From assembly GCA_037127315.1 (NCBI GenBank), contig JBBBDQ010001124.1, positions 2,740,501 through 2,804,500 of the forward strand: a stretch of DNA of 64,000 nt, given 5' to 3'. Positions 1-10,110 of the stretch are shown here, piece after piece. This DNA comes from Ascarosepion bandense (lineage: Eukaryota; Mollusca; Cephalopoda; Sepiida; Sepiidae). Below the pieces are notes generated by a model, which was given only the letters and a program-made list of their open reading frames with translations, ran no database searches and was not told the DNA's origin. Position numbers and translations under genes: made by a program. Numbering within the stretch: position 1 is the first letter of the stretch; each line of letters opens with the position of its first letter.

Positions 1-589
1 AATTAATTTTTAATTGTGATAAAATTTTAAACTGCAATTTTCTTTCTTACAAGATTTTTTTTCAATCTAAAGATGTGTGTAAATTGATTTTTGTGAATGA
101 ATCTTTTCATACTAAACAATCTTATTTGAAATGTTTGTAGTAATGGACAGGTGTCTGATAGAGAAAAAGCTCAGACATTTTTTAGTAAATGTCATTGGAG
201 AAAAAAAGAAGTCCAATCAGATTGACTTAAAGAAAGTGGCATGTGGTTTCAGTTATCAGCTAGTCTTTGATCTCTAGCCACTTCACTTATCTCTTTGGTA
301 AAGGCCGACTCTTGATGTACATTTATATAAACAAGCTAGCAAGTCTAAGTTGATAGACCACGATTTGTGGCAGAATTTCATATTTATTTATTTATTTATT
401 TTTAAGAATGTTAGCTAAAATATTTCTTTTAATTTACTCTAACCAACAGCAATTGGTTTTAAATTCATTTTATTTTTACACCTTGTGATCTGCTTTCTAT
501 TACATCAGCAATTTTCTTCACAAATGTAAATTTCTAAACATATTTTGAATTTTATATTTAACATGTTTTTCCTGGAGCCTGTTGCCTTG

Positions 590-590
<1 letters not shown>
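1..590. other. AT-rich sequence with no recognised element
   Basis: No open frame with family resemblance, terminal repeats or structured motif was seen. It leads into an AC microsatellite. Confidence 0.4.

Positions 591-634
<44 letters not shown>
591..634. repeat. (AC)n microsatellite
   Basis: About 20 uninterrupted AC units that run directly into the left end of the following TIR element. Confidence 0.95.
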
Positions 635-636
<2 letters not shown>

Positions 637-1018
637 CTAGCCATAATTATTAGGCCACCCCAGTTTTTTAAAAGAAATGATGTATTTCATACTATTTTTA
701 GTAGATAATAATAAGTGGATAATTCTAAATGAAAATAGAATTGTTCTTTATTAATACTGCACAATAACATGTGCATCAAATGAACTTTTCTAGTGTCCAG
801 TTTTTGTGCTCTCTTCCCCATGCTAGTCTCCTCTTCTTATTGGCCAGCCAAAGCAAAGGCTTCCTGGCTGCCTTGTAAAATTTTGCAAAGTAATAATAAC
901 TAAAGAACCATTCTATTTTCATTCAGAATTATCCACTTGGCAATAAGTAGTAAAAATAGTATGAAATATAATTTTTTTTAAAAACTGGGGTGGCCTAAAA
1001 ATTATGGCCGGTAGTGTA
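632..1018. mobile_element. MITE-like element with about 115-bp terminal inverted repeats
   Basis: The left end (CACTACTAGCCATAATTATT...) is the inverse complement of the right end (...ATTATGGCCGGTAGTG), and complementarity continues inward for roughly 115 bp per arm (about 632-745 and 905-1016). The unique centre of about 150 bp has no coding potential. TA lies next to the right end, as expected for Tc1/mariner-group elements, which duplicate a TA target. I infer a non-autonomous derivative; no transposase is present, so the parent family is unknown. The left target is hidden in the AC microsatellite. Confidence 0.8.
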
Positions 1019-1679
1019 TATATGCAAAACAAAATACAGGTAGCTACCAAAGCAACAGTTCAAAGTGCTCAATGCCTAGTGTAAAAAGACCAAGACAGAA
1101 GAGTAATACTAATCAGTAAAACAGCATAAAGAGAGTAGGTCTCTGATTTTCATATAGAGTGCTAGCATATTTTTGTTTAATCAGATTTTTCAAATACTCA
1201 GGCCAGTAGACAAAGATAAATATATTGTTTAATGAATAAATGGAGTGTCTACCTAAATATGGGTATCATCTAGAAATAAGATTTACGTAAAAATATCTGT
1301 CAGGTTAATAAATAAAAATGAATCACTTCTTTAGAAATTGCTTTGTTTATGTTAAGATATGAAACTGAACAAAAATGAAAGCTTGAAGAGACTGGGAAAG
1401 ATTTGCATTTATAAAGCACAATTGAAATTTGCTTGATGATTGATGCACTTCATCGCTAAGAAGACAGTGTAAAATATGTCGGATCTAATGACAGTTTCTC
1501 TTGTCAGGAGGGGGACTCAGGTTTGAATCCTGCCGGAGAGCATATTTTTCTTTAATATTTTTTGAATATTCAAGCTAAGCAGATAAAAATAAATCAATAT
1601 ACTGTTTAATAAATAAACAGAGCAACTACTTAAATTTGGGTATCCACTCAAAATATAGTTTAAGTAGTAAAATATATCT
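1019..1679. other. AT-rich stretch with a tRNA-like B-box segment
   Basis: Around 1515-1545 a short segment resembles a tRNA T-arm with a B box (GGTTTGAATCC between CAGG and CCTG) and is followed by a T run. It may be the 3' half of a tRNA-derived SINE. Nothing else was recognised. Confidence 0.3.
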
Positions 1680-1764
1680 ACAGGGTGTCTCCCAAAAATC
1701 GACATTATTTAAAATGTGAATACAGGGTGTCTCCTAAAAATTGACATTATTTAAAATGTGAATA
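1680..1764. repeat. Tandem duplicate of a mariner-like terminal sequence
   Basis: Two adjacent copies of about 42 bp, each starting ACAGGGTGTCTCC(C/T)AAAAAT and ending AAAATGTGAATA. The start resembles the terminal repeats of mariner-family transposons. No opposite end or transposase was found nearby, so this looks like a repeated end fragment. Confidence 0.55.
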
Positions 1765-1904
1765 TATGAGTAACTACATGTTTTGAATATTATTATACAT
1801 CCTACAAGCACACACACATATATAATTCAAAACTTGTATGCAGATATGTTTGATTATTACCAAGTTCACACTGCTTCAGAATCTTTTCAACAGAAGTAGA
1901 ATTT

Positions 1905-2025
1905 TAACTCTTGTTTCCTGTTTAGGATTGGGTTTTCAATTCTTTCTAAAGTGTATTTCATTCTCTTTCACTCCTTGCATCTTAGTGGCATTATCACCTT
2001 GTTTGGGATGAATTGATTAAAAAGA
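1905..2025 (+). mobile_element. LINE 3'-tail fragment
   Basis: Contains the 3' untranslated signature shared with the other LINE tails here: a CTTGTTTCCTGTTTAGGAT block, a stretch ending GTGGCATTATCACC, then a TTGTTTGGGATGAATTGATT-type ending and an A-rich tail. Only the untranslated tail is present. Confidence 0.6.
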
Positions 2026-2358
2026 ATGATAAGACGCCAAGTTTTGCAGAAATAAATCCACAATTCAAAAACAAGAAAAAAATCAATCTTTACTTAAAAT
2101 GATTTCTTTTAAAACAATTTATTTCTGCGAATCTTTGAACTTACAGATAAATTCTAAAACTTTTATCTGATTATTATTAATGAACTATTTCTTCATATTG
2201 ACAACTTTAGTTACAAAATCTGATTGTCTTAAAAGCATTATCCTCCGGTAACATACTGTTTCTTTCAGGTATAAACAATTTTTGTTTGTGAATATTTGTT
2301 AGAAATTTCTGTATTGCAATGTAAATTAAATTAATTTTAAATAAAGAATAAATTTAAT

Positions 2359-2362
<4 letters not shown>
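2026..2362. other. AT-rich stretch, nothing recognised
   Basis: Low-complexity AT-rich DNA between a LINE tail and a (TA)n tract, with no supported feature. Confidence 0.4.

Positions 2363-2398
<36 letters not shown>
2363..2398. repeat. (TA)n microsatellite
   Basis: About 18 TA units; a shorter CT/TA tract follows at 2520-2549. Confidence 0.9.
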
Positions 2399-2403
<5 letters not shown>

Positions 2404-2622
2404 GACAAAAAACTTTCACCAATGAAAAGTGTATACAAGACTCTGGAGTTGGGATATTGAAGTTAACATCAATCAGCTAAGTAACAAAGCTTTTATTTCT
2501 ATTAAACTTATGTTGATCCTCTCTCTCTCTCTCTATATATATATATATGTAGCCTGATGATTGCATTTAGCATTAATTAAACTACTGCCTCTGGACTTCA
2601 ATGTCCACTTTATATATATGCC

Positions 2623-2675
2623 ATCCGCAGACAGATCTATTTCGCTGTATCACAGCTCATCAGTACGGTTAGACT
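2623..2675 (-). ncRNA. Hammerhead ribozyme motif, minus strand, GUC cleavage site
   Basis: On the minus strand CTGATGA (2664-2658) is followed by a 4-bp stem II (GCTG/CAGC), then GAAA (2643-2640), a short stem III and GTC (2632-2630), the preferred hammerhead cleavage triplet. The flanks pair as stem I for five positions with one G-U wobble. All conserved core bases of the CUGANGA...GAAA...UH consensus are present. The weak point is stem III, whose loop is almost absent, as in some retroelement hammerheads said to act as dimers. It sits about 100 bp from a second, oppositely oriented hammerhead. The usual carriers of such motifs in animals are Penelope-like retroelements. Confidence 0.7.
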
Positions 2676-2759
2676 CCAATTGCTTTTTACCCAGGATTGA
2701 AACCCGACCGAATTGGCATCAGTCGGGAATTTTACCTCTGGATATATAGCATCATTATT

Positions 2760-2821
2760 AACTACCTGATGACACATTGTTCTTTCAATGTTGAAACAAA
2801 ATGTACAATTTTGTAATAGTT
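2760..2821 (+). ncRNA. Hammerhead ribozyme motif, plus strand
   Basis: Stem I strand AACTAC, core CTGATGA (2766-2772), stem II of six pairs (ACATTG/CAATGT) with a TTCTTT loop, GAAA (2793-2796), stem III CAAAA/TTTTG, then UA and the partner strand ATAGTT. The first pair of stem I and the first pair of stem II are mismatched; otherwise all conserved positions are kept. Sequence downstream to about 2960 matches that beside the 17.5-kb hammerhead, so both belong to one repeat family, probably the end of a Penelope-like element. Confidence 0.8.
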
Positions 2822-2970
2822 TGTAGTTTGCACATGTTTTAAAGTATAATTAAAAATAAATATTCATTGCTCTATTTTTTTATTGAGCACTGTATTAAAT
2901 TGTTTTAAATGTTGCAGTTATTTTCTTTGTTCCTTATTCATTTGGATATAAATATATATATATATATATA
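2822..2970 (+). mobile_element. Flank of hammerhead-bearing repeat
   Basis: This AT-rich segment recurs in the opposite orientation at about 17430-17570 and partly near 20440-20560, always next to a hammerhead motif. It carries recurring blocks such as AATATTCATTGCTCTATTTTT and TTATTTTCTTTGTTCC. I infer it is part of a Penelope-like element end. It stops at the left terminus of the Tc1 element. Confidence 0.55.
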
Positions 2971-4244
2971 TTTTATTTAGAAATTTACATTTTTATAAAA
3001 TGAGGCGATTTACACATGATCAAAATTATAAGACCAGAGACAAAAATACTACGAAATTGTACAAAAAGTGTATGAAAATATTTAACAACAAAATTTAATA
3101 ATGAGTTCTACCTCCACTGCTTTTGATGACTTCAAAAATTCTGTCAGGCATGCTAGAAATAAGCATTTCCATTAAGGTGCAGGGGATGTTGCTCCAGCTT
3201 CTGAAGATGGCTTCACAAAGTTCATTTTTTGTTGAATATTGTTTGCCATTTCGATAAACATCTCTTGTCATCCATCCCCAAACATTTTCAATTGGGTTCA
3301 AGTCCGGTGAGCATGCAGGATGTCCCAAGAGATGGACCCCATTTTCTTGTAGAAAGGTCAAGGTCCATCTTGCAACATGGATTGCAGCATTATCCTGTTG
3401 GAATAACCATCCATCCCCACACAAACGATGGCCCTCCATCATCAAAGATGCTTTTTGTAGCATGATAACACAACCAGCCACTCTCTGACAACCCTGCATC
3501 ACCTGGAGCTCCATCGTCCCTCTGTAAGAAAAGGCACCCCATACCATTAGGGACCCTCCACCACTATGACGTGCGGAGAAAATTTCAGGAGACATGTTTT
3601 TGTTATGCCAATATCGTTGGAAGCCATCAGGACCATCGAGATTGAATTTTTTCTCATCAGAAAACAGGACTTTCTTCCACTTCTCAACGTTCCATGTTTG
3701 GTATTCACAACCAAACTTTAAGCGGTCCAACTTGTGACATGGAAGCAGCTGAGGAATTTGTTTACGCTTTTTATTTACCATGCCTTTTTGTTGTAAGTGT
3801 CATCTGATGGTTACGGGACTGCAATCAGCATCTGTGACTGCCTTAATTTGACTAGAAGAAAGTCCCCCGTCTTTCATAACAACCCGTCTTATTCTCCTAC
3901 TCAATGCAGGAGAAATTTTTGGGGCCTACCAGAGGATTTTGCTTTTCCATAATTCTCACTGTTCTTTAGAAAGTTGCAAATCACAGTTTTACTGCGATTT
4001 ACCTTAGCTGCGATTGCCTGCTCTGACAAACCTTGCTTATGGAATTCTAGAATTCGGGAACGCTCAACTTTGGTAAGTTTGCTTGCTTTAGGCATGGTAA
4101 CACCTTTACGCAGTGATTGCTAATCTCTAACTGAACTAAAAACATTGGAATTACCATAGATCTAACAATTTATACCCCTGGTCTTATAATTTTGATCATG
4201 TGTAAATCGCCTCATTTTATAAAAATGTAAATTTCTAAATAAAA
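2971..4244 (-). mobile_element. Tc1-family DNA transposon, near full length
   Basis: Terminal inverted repeats of about 67 bp (2971-3037 and 4178-4244) match almost perfectly. They enclose a single transposase gene read on the minus strand, giving about 1.27 kb, a normal size for Tc1. A TA lies just left of the element; the right flank is TG, so the expected TA duplication is imperfect. The closely matching arms suggest fairly recent mobility, although the gene is broken. Confidence 0.9.
3095..4095 (-). pseudogene. Tc1 transposase, broken by one frameshift and one stop
   Basis: Tc1 transposases bind the terminal repeats through an N-terminal paired-like helix-turn-helix and cut and paste with a DD34E RNase-H-fold core. 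The first 64 residues (4095-3901) start MPKASKLTKVERSRILEFHK and contain the helix-turn-helix region and a GRPQK-like hinge. The catalytic part (3781-3095) shows [15 protein letters not shown] and SPDLNPIEN, which hold the three acidic residues in Tc1 order. Between the parts the frame shifts by one near an A run (about 3915) and one in-frame stop occurs near 3808, just before MVNKKRK. The protein would be near normal length (about 335 residues) otherwise. It is inactive as read unless these are sequencing errors. Confidence 0.88.
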
Positions 4245-4329
4245 TGTTTGGAATGTAGCTTTTTGTTTCCATAACCTTTTAGATTGTAGTATTGGTAACC
4301 TTAAGTGGGAGGAGTTTCAAATCTATCCA

Positions 4330-4400
4330 TAAAAAAAAATATCTTTTTAAAGATTTTTAAGTGGTCTTAAATTTTTGATCAGGAGTGTATATATATTGAT
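4330..4400. mobile_element. Possible end of a second mariner/Tc1-like element
   Basis: The stretch ending GGTCTTAAATTTTTGATCAGG followed by AGTGTATATA resembles a mariner/Tc1 terminal repeat (inverse: TACACTCCTGATCAAAA). No matching opposite end was found in the window. Confidence 0.4.
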
Positions 4401-4507
4401 TGTTTAAACTTAGTTTCTGATCATAAGAATTAAACCAGTGCACATTTGTATTAAAAAATGTTCAATACAATTATACTGTAGAACTTTTGAATATTTTCCA
4501 TTTGCAA

Positions 4508-4556
4508 ACGAGTTATTATGGACCTAGGCTTCTACCATGAGTGGTGTGTTCAGGCA
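4508..4556 (-). ncRNA. Decayed hammerhead motif (second sequence class)
   Basis: On the minus strand the order CTGAACA, a CACCACTCATGGTA hairpin and GAAG matches the hammerhead at 46768-46816, but two core positions are changed (G8 to C and the last A of GAAA to G). It is presumably inactive and supports a common repeat family. Confidence 0.45.
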
Positions 4557-4564
4557 ATTTGCAA

Positions 4565-4568
<4 letters not shown>

Positions 4569-4608
<40 letters not shown>
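4569..4608. repeat. (TA)n microsatellite
   Basis: About 20 TA units between the hammerhead-like repeat and a LINE fragment. Confidence 0.9.
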
Positions 4609-4609
<1 letters not shown>

Positions 4610-4635
4610 TCTCTTCCTCTTTTTGTGTTGTTTGT

Positions 4636-5046
4636 TTTTTCTTAAATCTTTGAATGCTAGCTTTTCTAGATTAGCAACTAGGTCCCACCCTTTTACTGTG
4701 AAACCAATAAATTGCAAATGCAAATTCTACTCCAGCAGCTTCTTTTCTTGCACTTCCCGCCTGTGGAATTCCCTTCCATTTACTTGCTTTCCCAACAGCA
4801 ATAATCTCCATGAATTTAAATGTAAAATCAATAGTCATCTCCTATCTCACTAACCTGCATCCTCTCTCTCATGCTCCTTTCTCCGTCCACTCCACTCTCA
4901 TCAGTATTCTCATCCTTCTCTTACCCACTTCCTGACACCCCCTATAACCTGTCACTTTTTCTCATAACTTTCCTCCTATGTAACCCCCTGCAAAACAGTG
5001 GCAATAAAATGCCTTGTTTGGGGTGATATGATTATTAAAAAAAAAT
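4636..5046 (+). mobile_element. LINE 3' end: reverse-transcriptase C-terminus plus tail
   Basis: The coding end (4670-4850) reads RLATRSHPFTVKPINCKCKF, then SRLWNSLPFTCFP and LHEFKCKINSHL, the C-terminal module of a non-LTR reverse transcriptase (compare 9245-10068). It is followed by about 190 bp of 3' untranslated sequence ending GGGGTGATATGATT and a run of A. The copy is strongly 5'-truncated, as is usual for LINE insertions. Confidence 0.85.
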
Positions 5047-5142
5047 TTCTATACTATTATAATGTGGTTATAAAATTGAGAATCAATTATACATTACAAT
5101 CAGTATATAAACTGATCCCTCACTTTATGGCCATAGTCATCC

Positions 5143-5275
5143 TTTTCTTACCCACTTCCTGACACTCCCTATAATCTTTCACTCTTTCTCATAACTTTTC
5201 TCCTATGTAACCCCCTGCAAAACAGTGGCAATAAAATGCCTTGCTTGGGGCGATATGATTATTAAAAAAAATATT
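5143..5275 (+). repeat. Second copy of the LINE 3' tail
   Basis: This repeats about 130 bp of the tail just upstream (about 4911-5046) nearly base for base, including CCCCTGCAAAACAGTGGC and the A-rich end. The 96-bp spacer holds AAACTGATCCCTCACTTTA, similar to one arm of the SINE-linked hairpin at 62481-62531. Confidence 0.75.
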
Positions 5276-6560
5276 ATCTATTTTGTTAAGTAATAATTAA
5301 ATTATTTAATTATTCATTTTTTGTATTGCCAAATAGTAATATTTTAAAATACTTCTTTTATGTGTCATGTCATTTCAAGGATTTGAAAATCACAACTTCC
5401 TATCCTTTGCAGCTCTAAACAATGTTTATTTTTTATTATTTCTCCCAATCCATGTTCTTGTTACTCACTGTTCTCCTCTTCCCTTATTACCTTCAGTATG
5501 TCTGTTGGGTGCCAGATTCTTTAAGCCCAATCTTTTCATTGTGTTTCAAAAATTTCAACTCTCTCTTTTTTTTTTCTTCTAAGTGTCCATTTTGATCCCA
5601 TTTTCATTAAAAGTTCCTTGTTGCTTATGTGCTTCAGCCACAGTATTCTCAGCATCCTTCTGAAGAATTACATCTCTCTTGTCTTAAATCTTCGCTTCAT
5701 CAACAAGGAAATTATCCAGCATACCCTGCCATAGTTTATCATAATAATACTTACTAGTGGAACCCATGGAATTTCTACAGAAGGATAATTATGATTTCCT
5801 GGAAAAATTTTACTTTGTTATACTACAAATGATAGTAACGTCTTCAAACATAAAGGTATTGGATAATAAAATAACGATAACACAAAGTGGAATTTTATTA
5901 AAATATATATAAAAGTAATGTTCATAGAAGCTACTTTACTGTAATCGCATATTATATTAAGCGGCGTATGCACAGACCATAACCAAAATACTGTACGCTA
6001 TTTTGTGAGAGATTTTAAAAGAGAAAAAATTTTTTTTATTGCTGAAAAATCATGGCTCCTGTGTCCATTATAAACAGAAAAACTAACTGAGTAATGGCCA
6101 AGGGTGTAGAGGCCATAAATTTCGTTATTAGATTGTGGAGTACAGCAACAAACCTACCTATTTTTACTCAATTACTGCTACAACCATCAGCTTAAGCTGC
6201 TACTGATACAGTAATACTATAGGCACTTTCCTCCTACTCTCTCACTCTTTGCTACCCTTCTGTTTGGCAAAGGTGAGAGAAAGGCTGAGGAGAGTAGCGT
6301 TTAGAAAGATAGAGGGGAAGGAAAAGCTTTTATAGAGAGTAAGTGGTGTAACAGACAGAGGAACTAAGTAATTAACTAAGGAAAGAACAAGCAGAATTAT
6401 TATATGAGTTCATCATTATAAATTTACTATTATTTCTATTTTATTAAATAAATTAAAATTTTTAAAGTATTAAAATTATTATTATTTTAAAGTTACAGAT
6501 TTTTTTTCTCCTGTAGCTTTTCCCCACTCAATTCTTAAGAAAGTATACCATATAACATTA
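5276..6560. other. AT-rich region, nothing recognised
   Basis: No transposon ends, coding homology or tandem structure could be supported here apart from T-rich and A-rich tracts. Confidence 0.4.
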
Positions 6561-6574
6561 CTTTCATGCTGTTT

Positions 6575-6735
6575 TTTTTGTTTTGTTTTTTTCTTTGACT
6601 TTTCCAGTTATTTCGGTTTAAAAATTGAAATCAAAACTTTTAGTTTTCCTTTAAGTTTTAGTTTCCCTTTCTATAACTTTTCCAGTTATTTGGATTTAAA
6701 AATTAAATCAAAACTTTTAGTTTGCCTTTTAGTTT
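6575..6735. repeat. Long-form satellite units at the left edge
   Basis: Two units of roughly 90 bp contain TTTTCCAGTTATTT(C/G)G, AATCAAAACTTTTAG and TAGTTTCCCTTTCTAT. The 40-bp unit to the right looks like a shortened version of this form. The same long form occurs at the right edge (11580-11700). Confidence 0.65.
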
Positions 6736-9048
6736 CCCTTTCTATGACTTTTGAAATAAAATGACTTTTTATTTTCTCTTTCAATGAATTTTGAAATAAA
6801 ATGACTTTTTAGTTTCCCTCTCTATGACTTTTGAAATAAAATTACTTTTTAGTTTCCCTTTCTATGACTTTTGAAATAAAATGACTTTCTAGTTTCCCTT
6901 TCTATGACTTTTGAAATAAAATGACTTTTTAGTTTCTCTTTCAATGAATTTTGAAATAAAATGACTTTTTAGTTTCCCTCTCTATGACTTTTGAAATAAA
7001 ATGACTTTTTAGTTTCCCTTTCTATGACTTTTGAAATAAAATGACTTTCTAGTTTCCCTTTCTATGACTTTTGAAATAAAATGACTTTTTAGTTTCCCTT
7101 TCTATGACTTTTGAAATAAAATGACTTTCTAGTTTCCCTTTCTATGACTTTTGAAATAAAATGACTTTTTAGTTTCCCTTTCTATGACTTTTGAAATAAA
7201 ATGACTTTCTAGTTTCCCTTTCTATGACTTTTGAAATAAAATGAGTTTTTAGTTTCCCTTTCTTTCATGACTTTTGAAATAAAATGACTTTCTAGTTTCC
7301 CTTTCTATGACTTTTGAAATAAAATGACTTTCTAGTTTCCCTTTCTATGACTTTTGAAATAAAATTACTTTTTAGTTTCCCTTTCTATGACTTTTGAAAT
7401 AAAATGACTTTTTAGTTTCCCTTTCTATGACTTTTGAAATAAAATGACTTTTTAGTTTCCCTTTCTATGACTTTTGAAATAAAATGACTTTTTAGTTTCC
7501 CTTTCTATGACTTTTGAAATAAAATGACTTTTTAGTTTCCCTTTCTATGACTTTTGAAATAAAATGACTTTTTAGTTTCCCTCTCTATGACTTTTGAAAT
7601 AAAATGACTTTTTAGTTTCCCTCTCTATGACTTTTGAAATAAAATGACTTTTTAGTTTCCCTCTCTATGACTTTTGAAATAAAATGACTTTTTAGTTTCC
7701 CTTTCTATGACTTTTGAAATGAAATGACTTTTTAGTTTCCCTCTCTATGACTTTTGAAATAAAATGACTTTTTAGTTTCCCTTTCTATGACTTTTGAAAT
7801 AAAATGACTTTCTAGTTTCCCTTTCTATGACTTTTGAAATAAAATGACTTTCTAGTTTCCCTTTCTATGACTTTTGAAATAAAATGACTTTTTAGTTTCC
7901 CTTTCTATGACTTTTGAAATAAAATGACTTTTTAGTTTCCCTTTCTATGACTTTTGAAATAAAATGACTTTTTAGTTTCCCTTTCTATGACTTTTGAAAT
8001 AAAATGACTTTTTAGTTTCCCTTTCTATGACTTTTGAAATAAAATGACTTTTTAGTTTCCCTCTCTATGACTTTTGAAATAAAATGACTTTTTAGTTTCC
8101 CTCTCTATGACTTTTGAAATAAAATGACTTTTTAGTTTCCCTCTCTATGACTTTTGAAATAAAATGACTTTTTAGTTTCCCTTTCTATGACTTTTGAAAT
8201 GAAATGACTTTTTAGTTTCCCTCTCTATGACTTTTGAAATAAAATGACTTTTTAGTTTCCCTTTCTATGACTTTTGAAATAAAATGACTTTCTAGTTTCC
8301 CTTTCTATGACTTTTGAAATAAAATGACTTTCTAGTTTCCCTTTCTATGACTTTTGAAATAAAATGACTTTTTAGTTTCCCTTTCTATGACTTTTGAAAT
8401 AAAATGACTTTTTAGTTTCCCTTTCTATGACTTTTGAAATAAAATGACTTTTTAGTTTCCCTTTCTATGACTTTTGAAATAAAATGACTTTTTAGTTTCC
8501 CTTTCTATGACTTTTGAAATAAAATGACTTTTTAGTTTCCCTTTCTATGACTTTTGAAATAAAATGACTTTTTAGTTTCCCTTTCTATGACTTTTGAAAT
8601 AAAATGACTTTCTAGTTTCCCTTTCTATGACTTTTGAAATAAAATGACTTTTTAGTTTCCCTTTCTATGACTTTTGAAATAAAATGACTTTTTAGTTTCC
8701 CTTTCTATGACTTTTGAAATAAAATGACTTTTTAGTTTCCCTTTCTATGACTTTTGAAATAAAATGACTTTTTAGTTTCCCTTTCTATGACTTTTGAAAT
8801 AAAATGACTTTTTAGTTTCCCTCTCTATGACTTTTGAAATAAAATGACTTTTTAGTTTCCCTCTCTATGACTTTTGAAATAAAATGAGTTTTTAGTTTCC
8901 CTCTCTATGACTTTTGAAATAAAATGACTTTTTAGTTTCCCTCTCTATGACTTTTGAAATGAAATGACTTTTTAGTTTCCCTCTCTATGACTTTTGAAAT
9001 AAAATGACTTTTTAGTTTCCCTTTCTATGACTTTTGAAATAAAATGAC
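6736..9048. repeat. 40-bp satellite array, left block (about 58 units)
   Basis: The unit is TGACTTTTGAAATAAAATGA followed by CTTTTTAGTTTCCCTTTCTA, repeated head to tail with little drift. Recurrent variants are CTCTCT for CTTTCT, TTCTAG for TTTTAG, and GAAATGAAATG. The order of variants repeats exactly over 480 bp (7561-8040 versus 8041-8520), so 12-unit blocks have been amplified together. One unit near 7261 has a 5-bp insertion. No open frame is maintained. Unit counts are estimated from positions. Confidence 0.97.
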
Positions 9049-10110
9049 ATTTTTTTTTTTTTAATCATCTCACCCCAAGCAAGGCATTCCACTGCCACTA
9101 TTGCGCATGGGGCTACATAGGGGAAGGTAAAGAGAATGGAGTGGTTAGACATCGGGAATGACAGGAGGAAGGTGACAGATGAGTAAGGATAGCGAGGATG
9201 AGGGTTGGGCAGATGGGAAGAGTGCTTGATAGAATGGGAGCAGGTTAGTGTGTTAGGAGGTGTCTATTGACCTTACATTTAAACTCCTGGAGATTGTAGC
9301 CATCGGGGAAGCAATCGTTTGGAAGAGAATTCCACAGTCGGGAAGTGCGAGGAAAGAAACTGTTGGAGTAGAAGTTACGGCTGCATTTTATCGGTTTCAC
9401 TGTAAAAGGGTGGGATCTAGTTGCTAATCTAGTATCTCGTGCAAATTCGTATTTAGGGGGCACCAGTGATCTAAGTTCATCGGAGCAGAAACCGTGAAAT
9501 ATTTATAGAAGAGAGACAGGGAAGCCACGTCTCGCCGGTGGGAGAGAGTCTGCAGGCGGTCTGCTAAGTCGGTATCTATCACATTACAGACCCTCCTCTG
9601 AACCTTATCGAGAAGCCCGAGGAGAACAGCAGGGGCACCCGACCAGATATGGCAGCAGTATTCAATGCACGGGCGGATGGTAGATTTATAAATGTGCAGG
9701 ATAGATTTAGATGGAAAAAACTTCCGGGCCCTACACAGAGAACCAACTTTCATAGCAGCGGATTTAGCAATGGATTCGATATAGTCATTCCATTTGAGGT
9801 CCGCTGAAAGTGTGAGACCAAGGAGGCGTAGTGTTTTACTCTCTGGGAGGCAAGCCTGGTCCATGCTAATGGGAGGTAGGTGAGATTGTCGCTGATGGTC
9901 AACTGAGAGTAGCTTCGCTTTAGAAGCATTAAAATTTACTAGCCATTTCTTACCCCAGTCCAATATGGATTGGAGGTCTTTTTCAATCTCGGCTGCGAGG
10001 TTAGCTTTGACGCCTACACCAGATTTTTGTTGGAGGCGATAGTAAACTGTGGTGTCATCGGCGTACAAACCTATTTGGGTTCTTATGGAATGAGGGAGAT
10101 CATTAATATT
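9049..10110 (-). mobile_element. 5'-truncated LINE inserted into the satellite
   Basis: Reading on the minus strand, the element runs from a truncated 5' edge near 10110 through a reverse-transcriptase C-terminal half, a 3' tail and a poly(A) at 9049-9061. Satellite resumes immediately at both edges, so the LINE inserted into an existing array. The edges are T-rich, so a short target duplication of the ATTTTT type is possible but ambiguous. It is the best preserved LINE copy in the window. Confidence 0.9.
9245..10068 (-). pseudogene. Non-LTR retrotransposon reverse transcriptase, C-terminal half
   Basis: This enzyme copies LINE RNA into DNA at a nicked chromosomal target. The fragment starts at the catalytic palm motif, MYADDTTVY (the YADD box), continues with the thumb (GKKWLVNFNASKAK, LRLLGLTLSADLKWNDYI, RPCIEYCCHIWSG, LLDKVQRRVCNVI) and ends in the module RSHPFTVKPIKCSRNFYSNS. 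About 285 residues are covered by two overlapping frames (10068-9424 and 9463-9245), so one frameshift lies near 9450. Endonuclease and N-terminal RT are absent through truncation. The arrangement fits the jockey/CR1 group; I cannot fix the clade by eye. Confidence 0.88.

Noticed and set aside
5367..5582. 71-codon open frame with hydrophobic composition
   Set aside because: T-rich DNA gives runs of F and L; no supporting motif or context.
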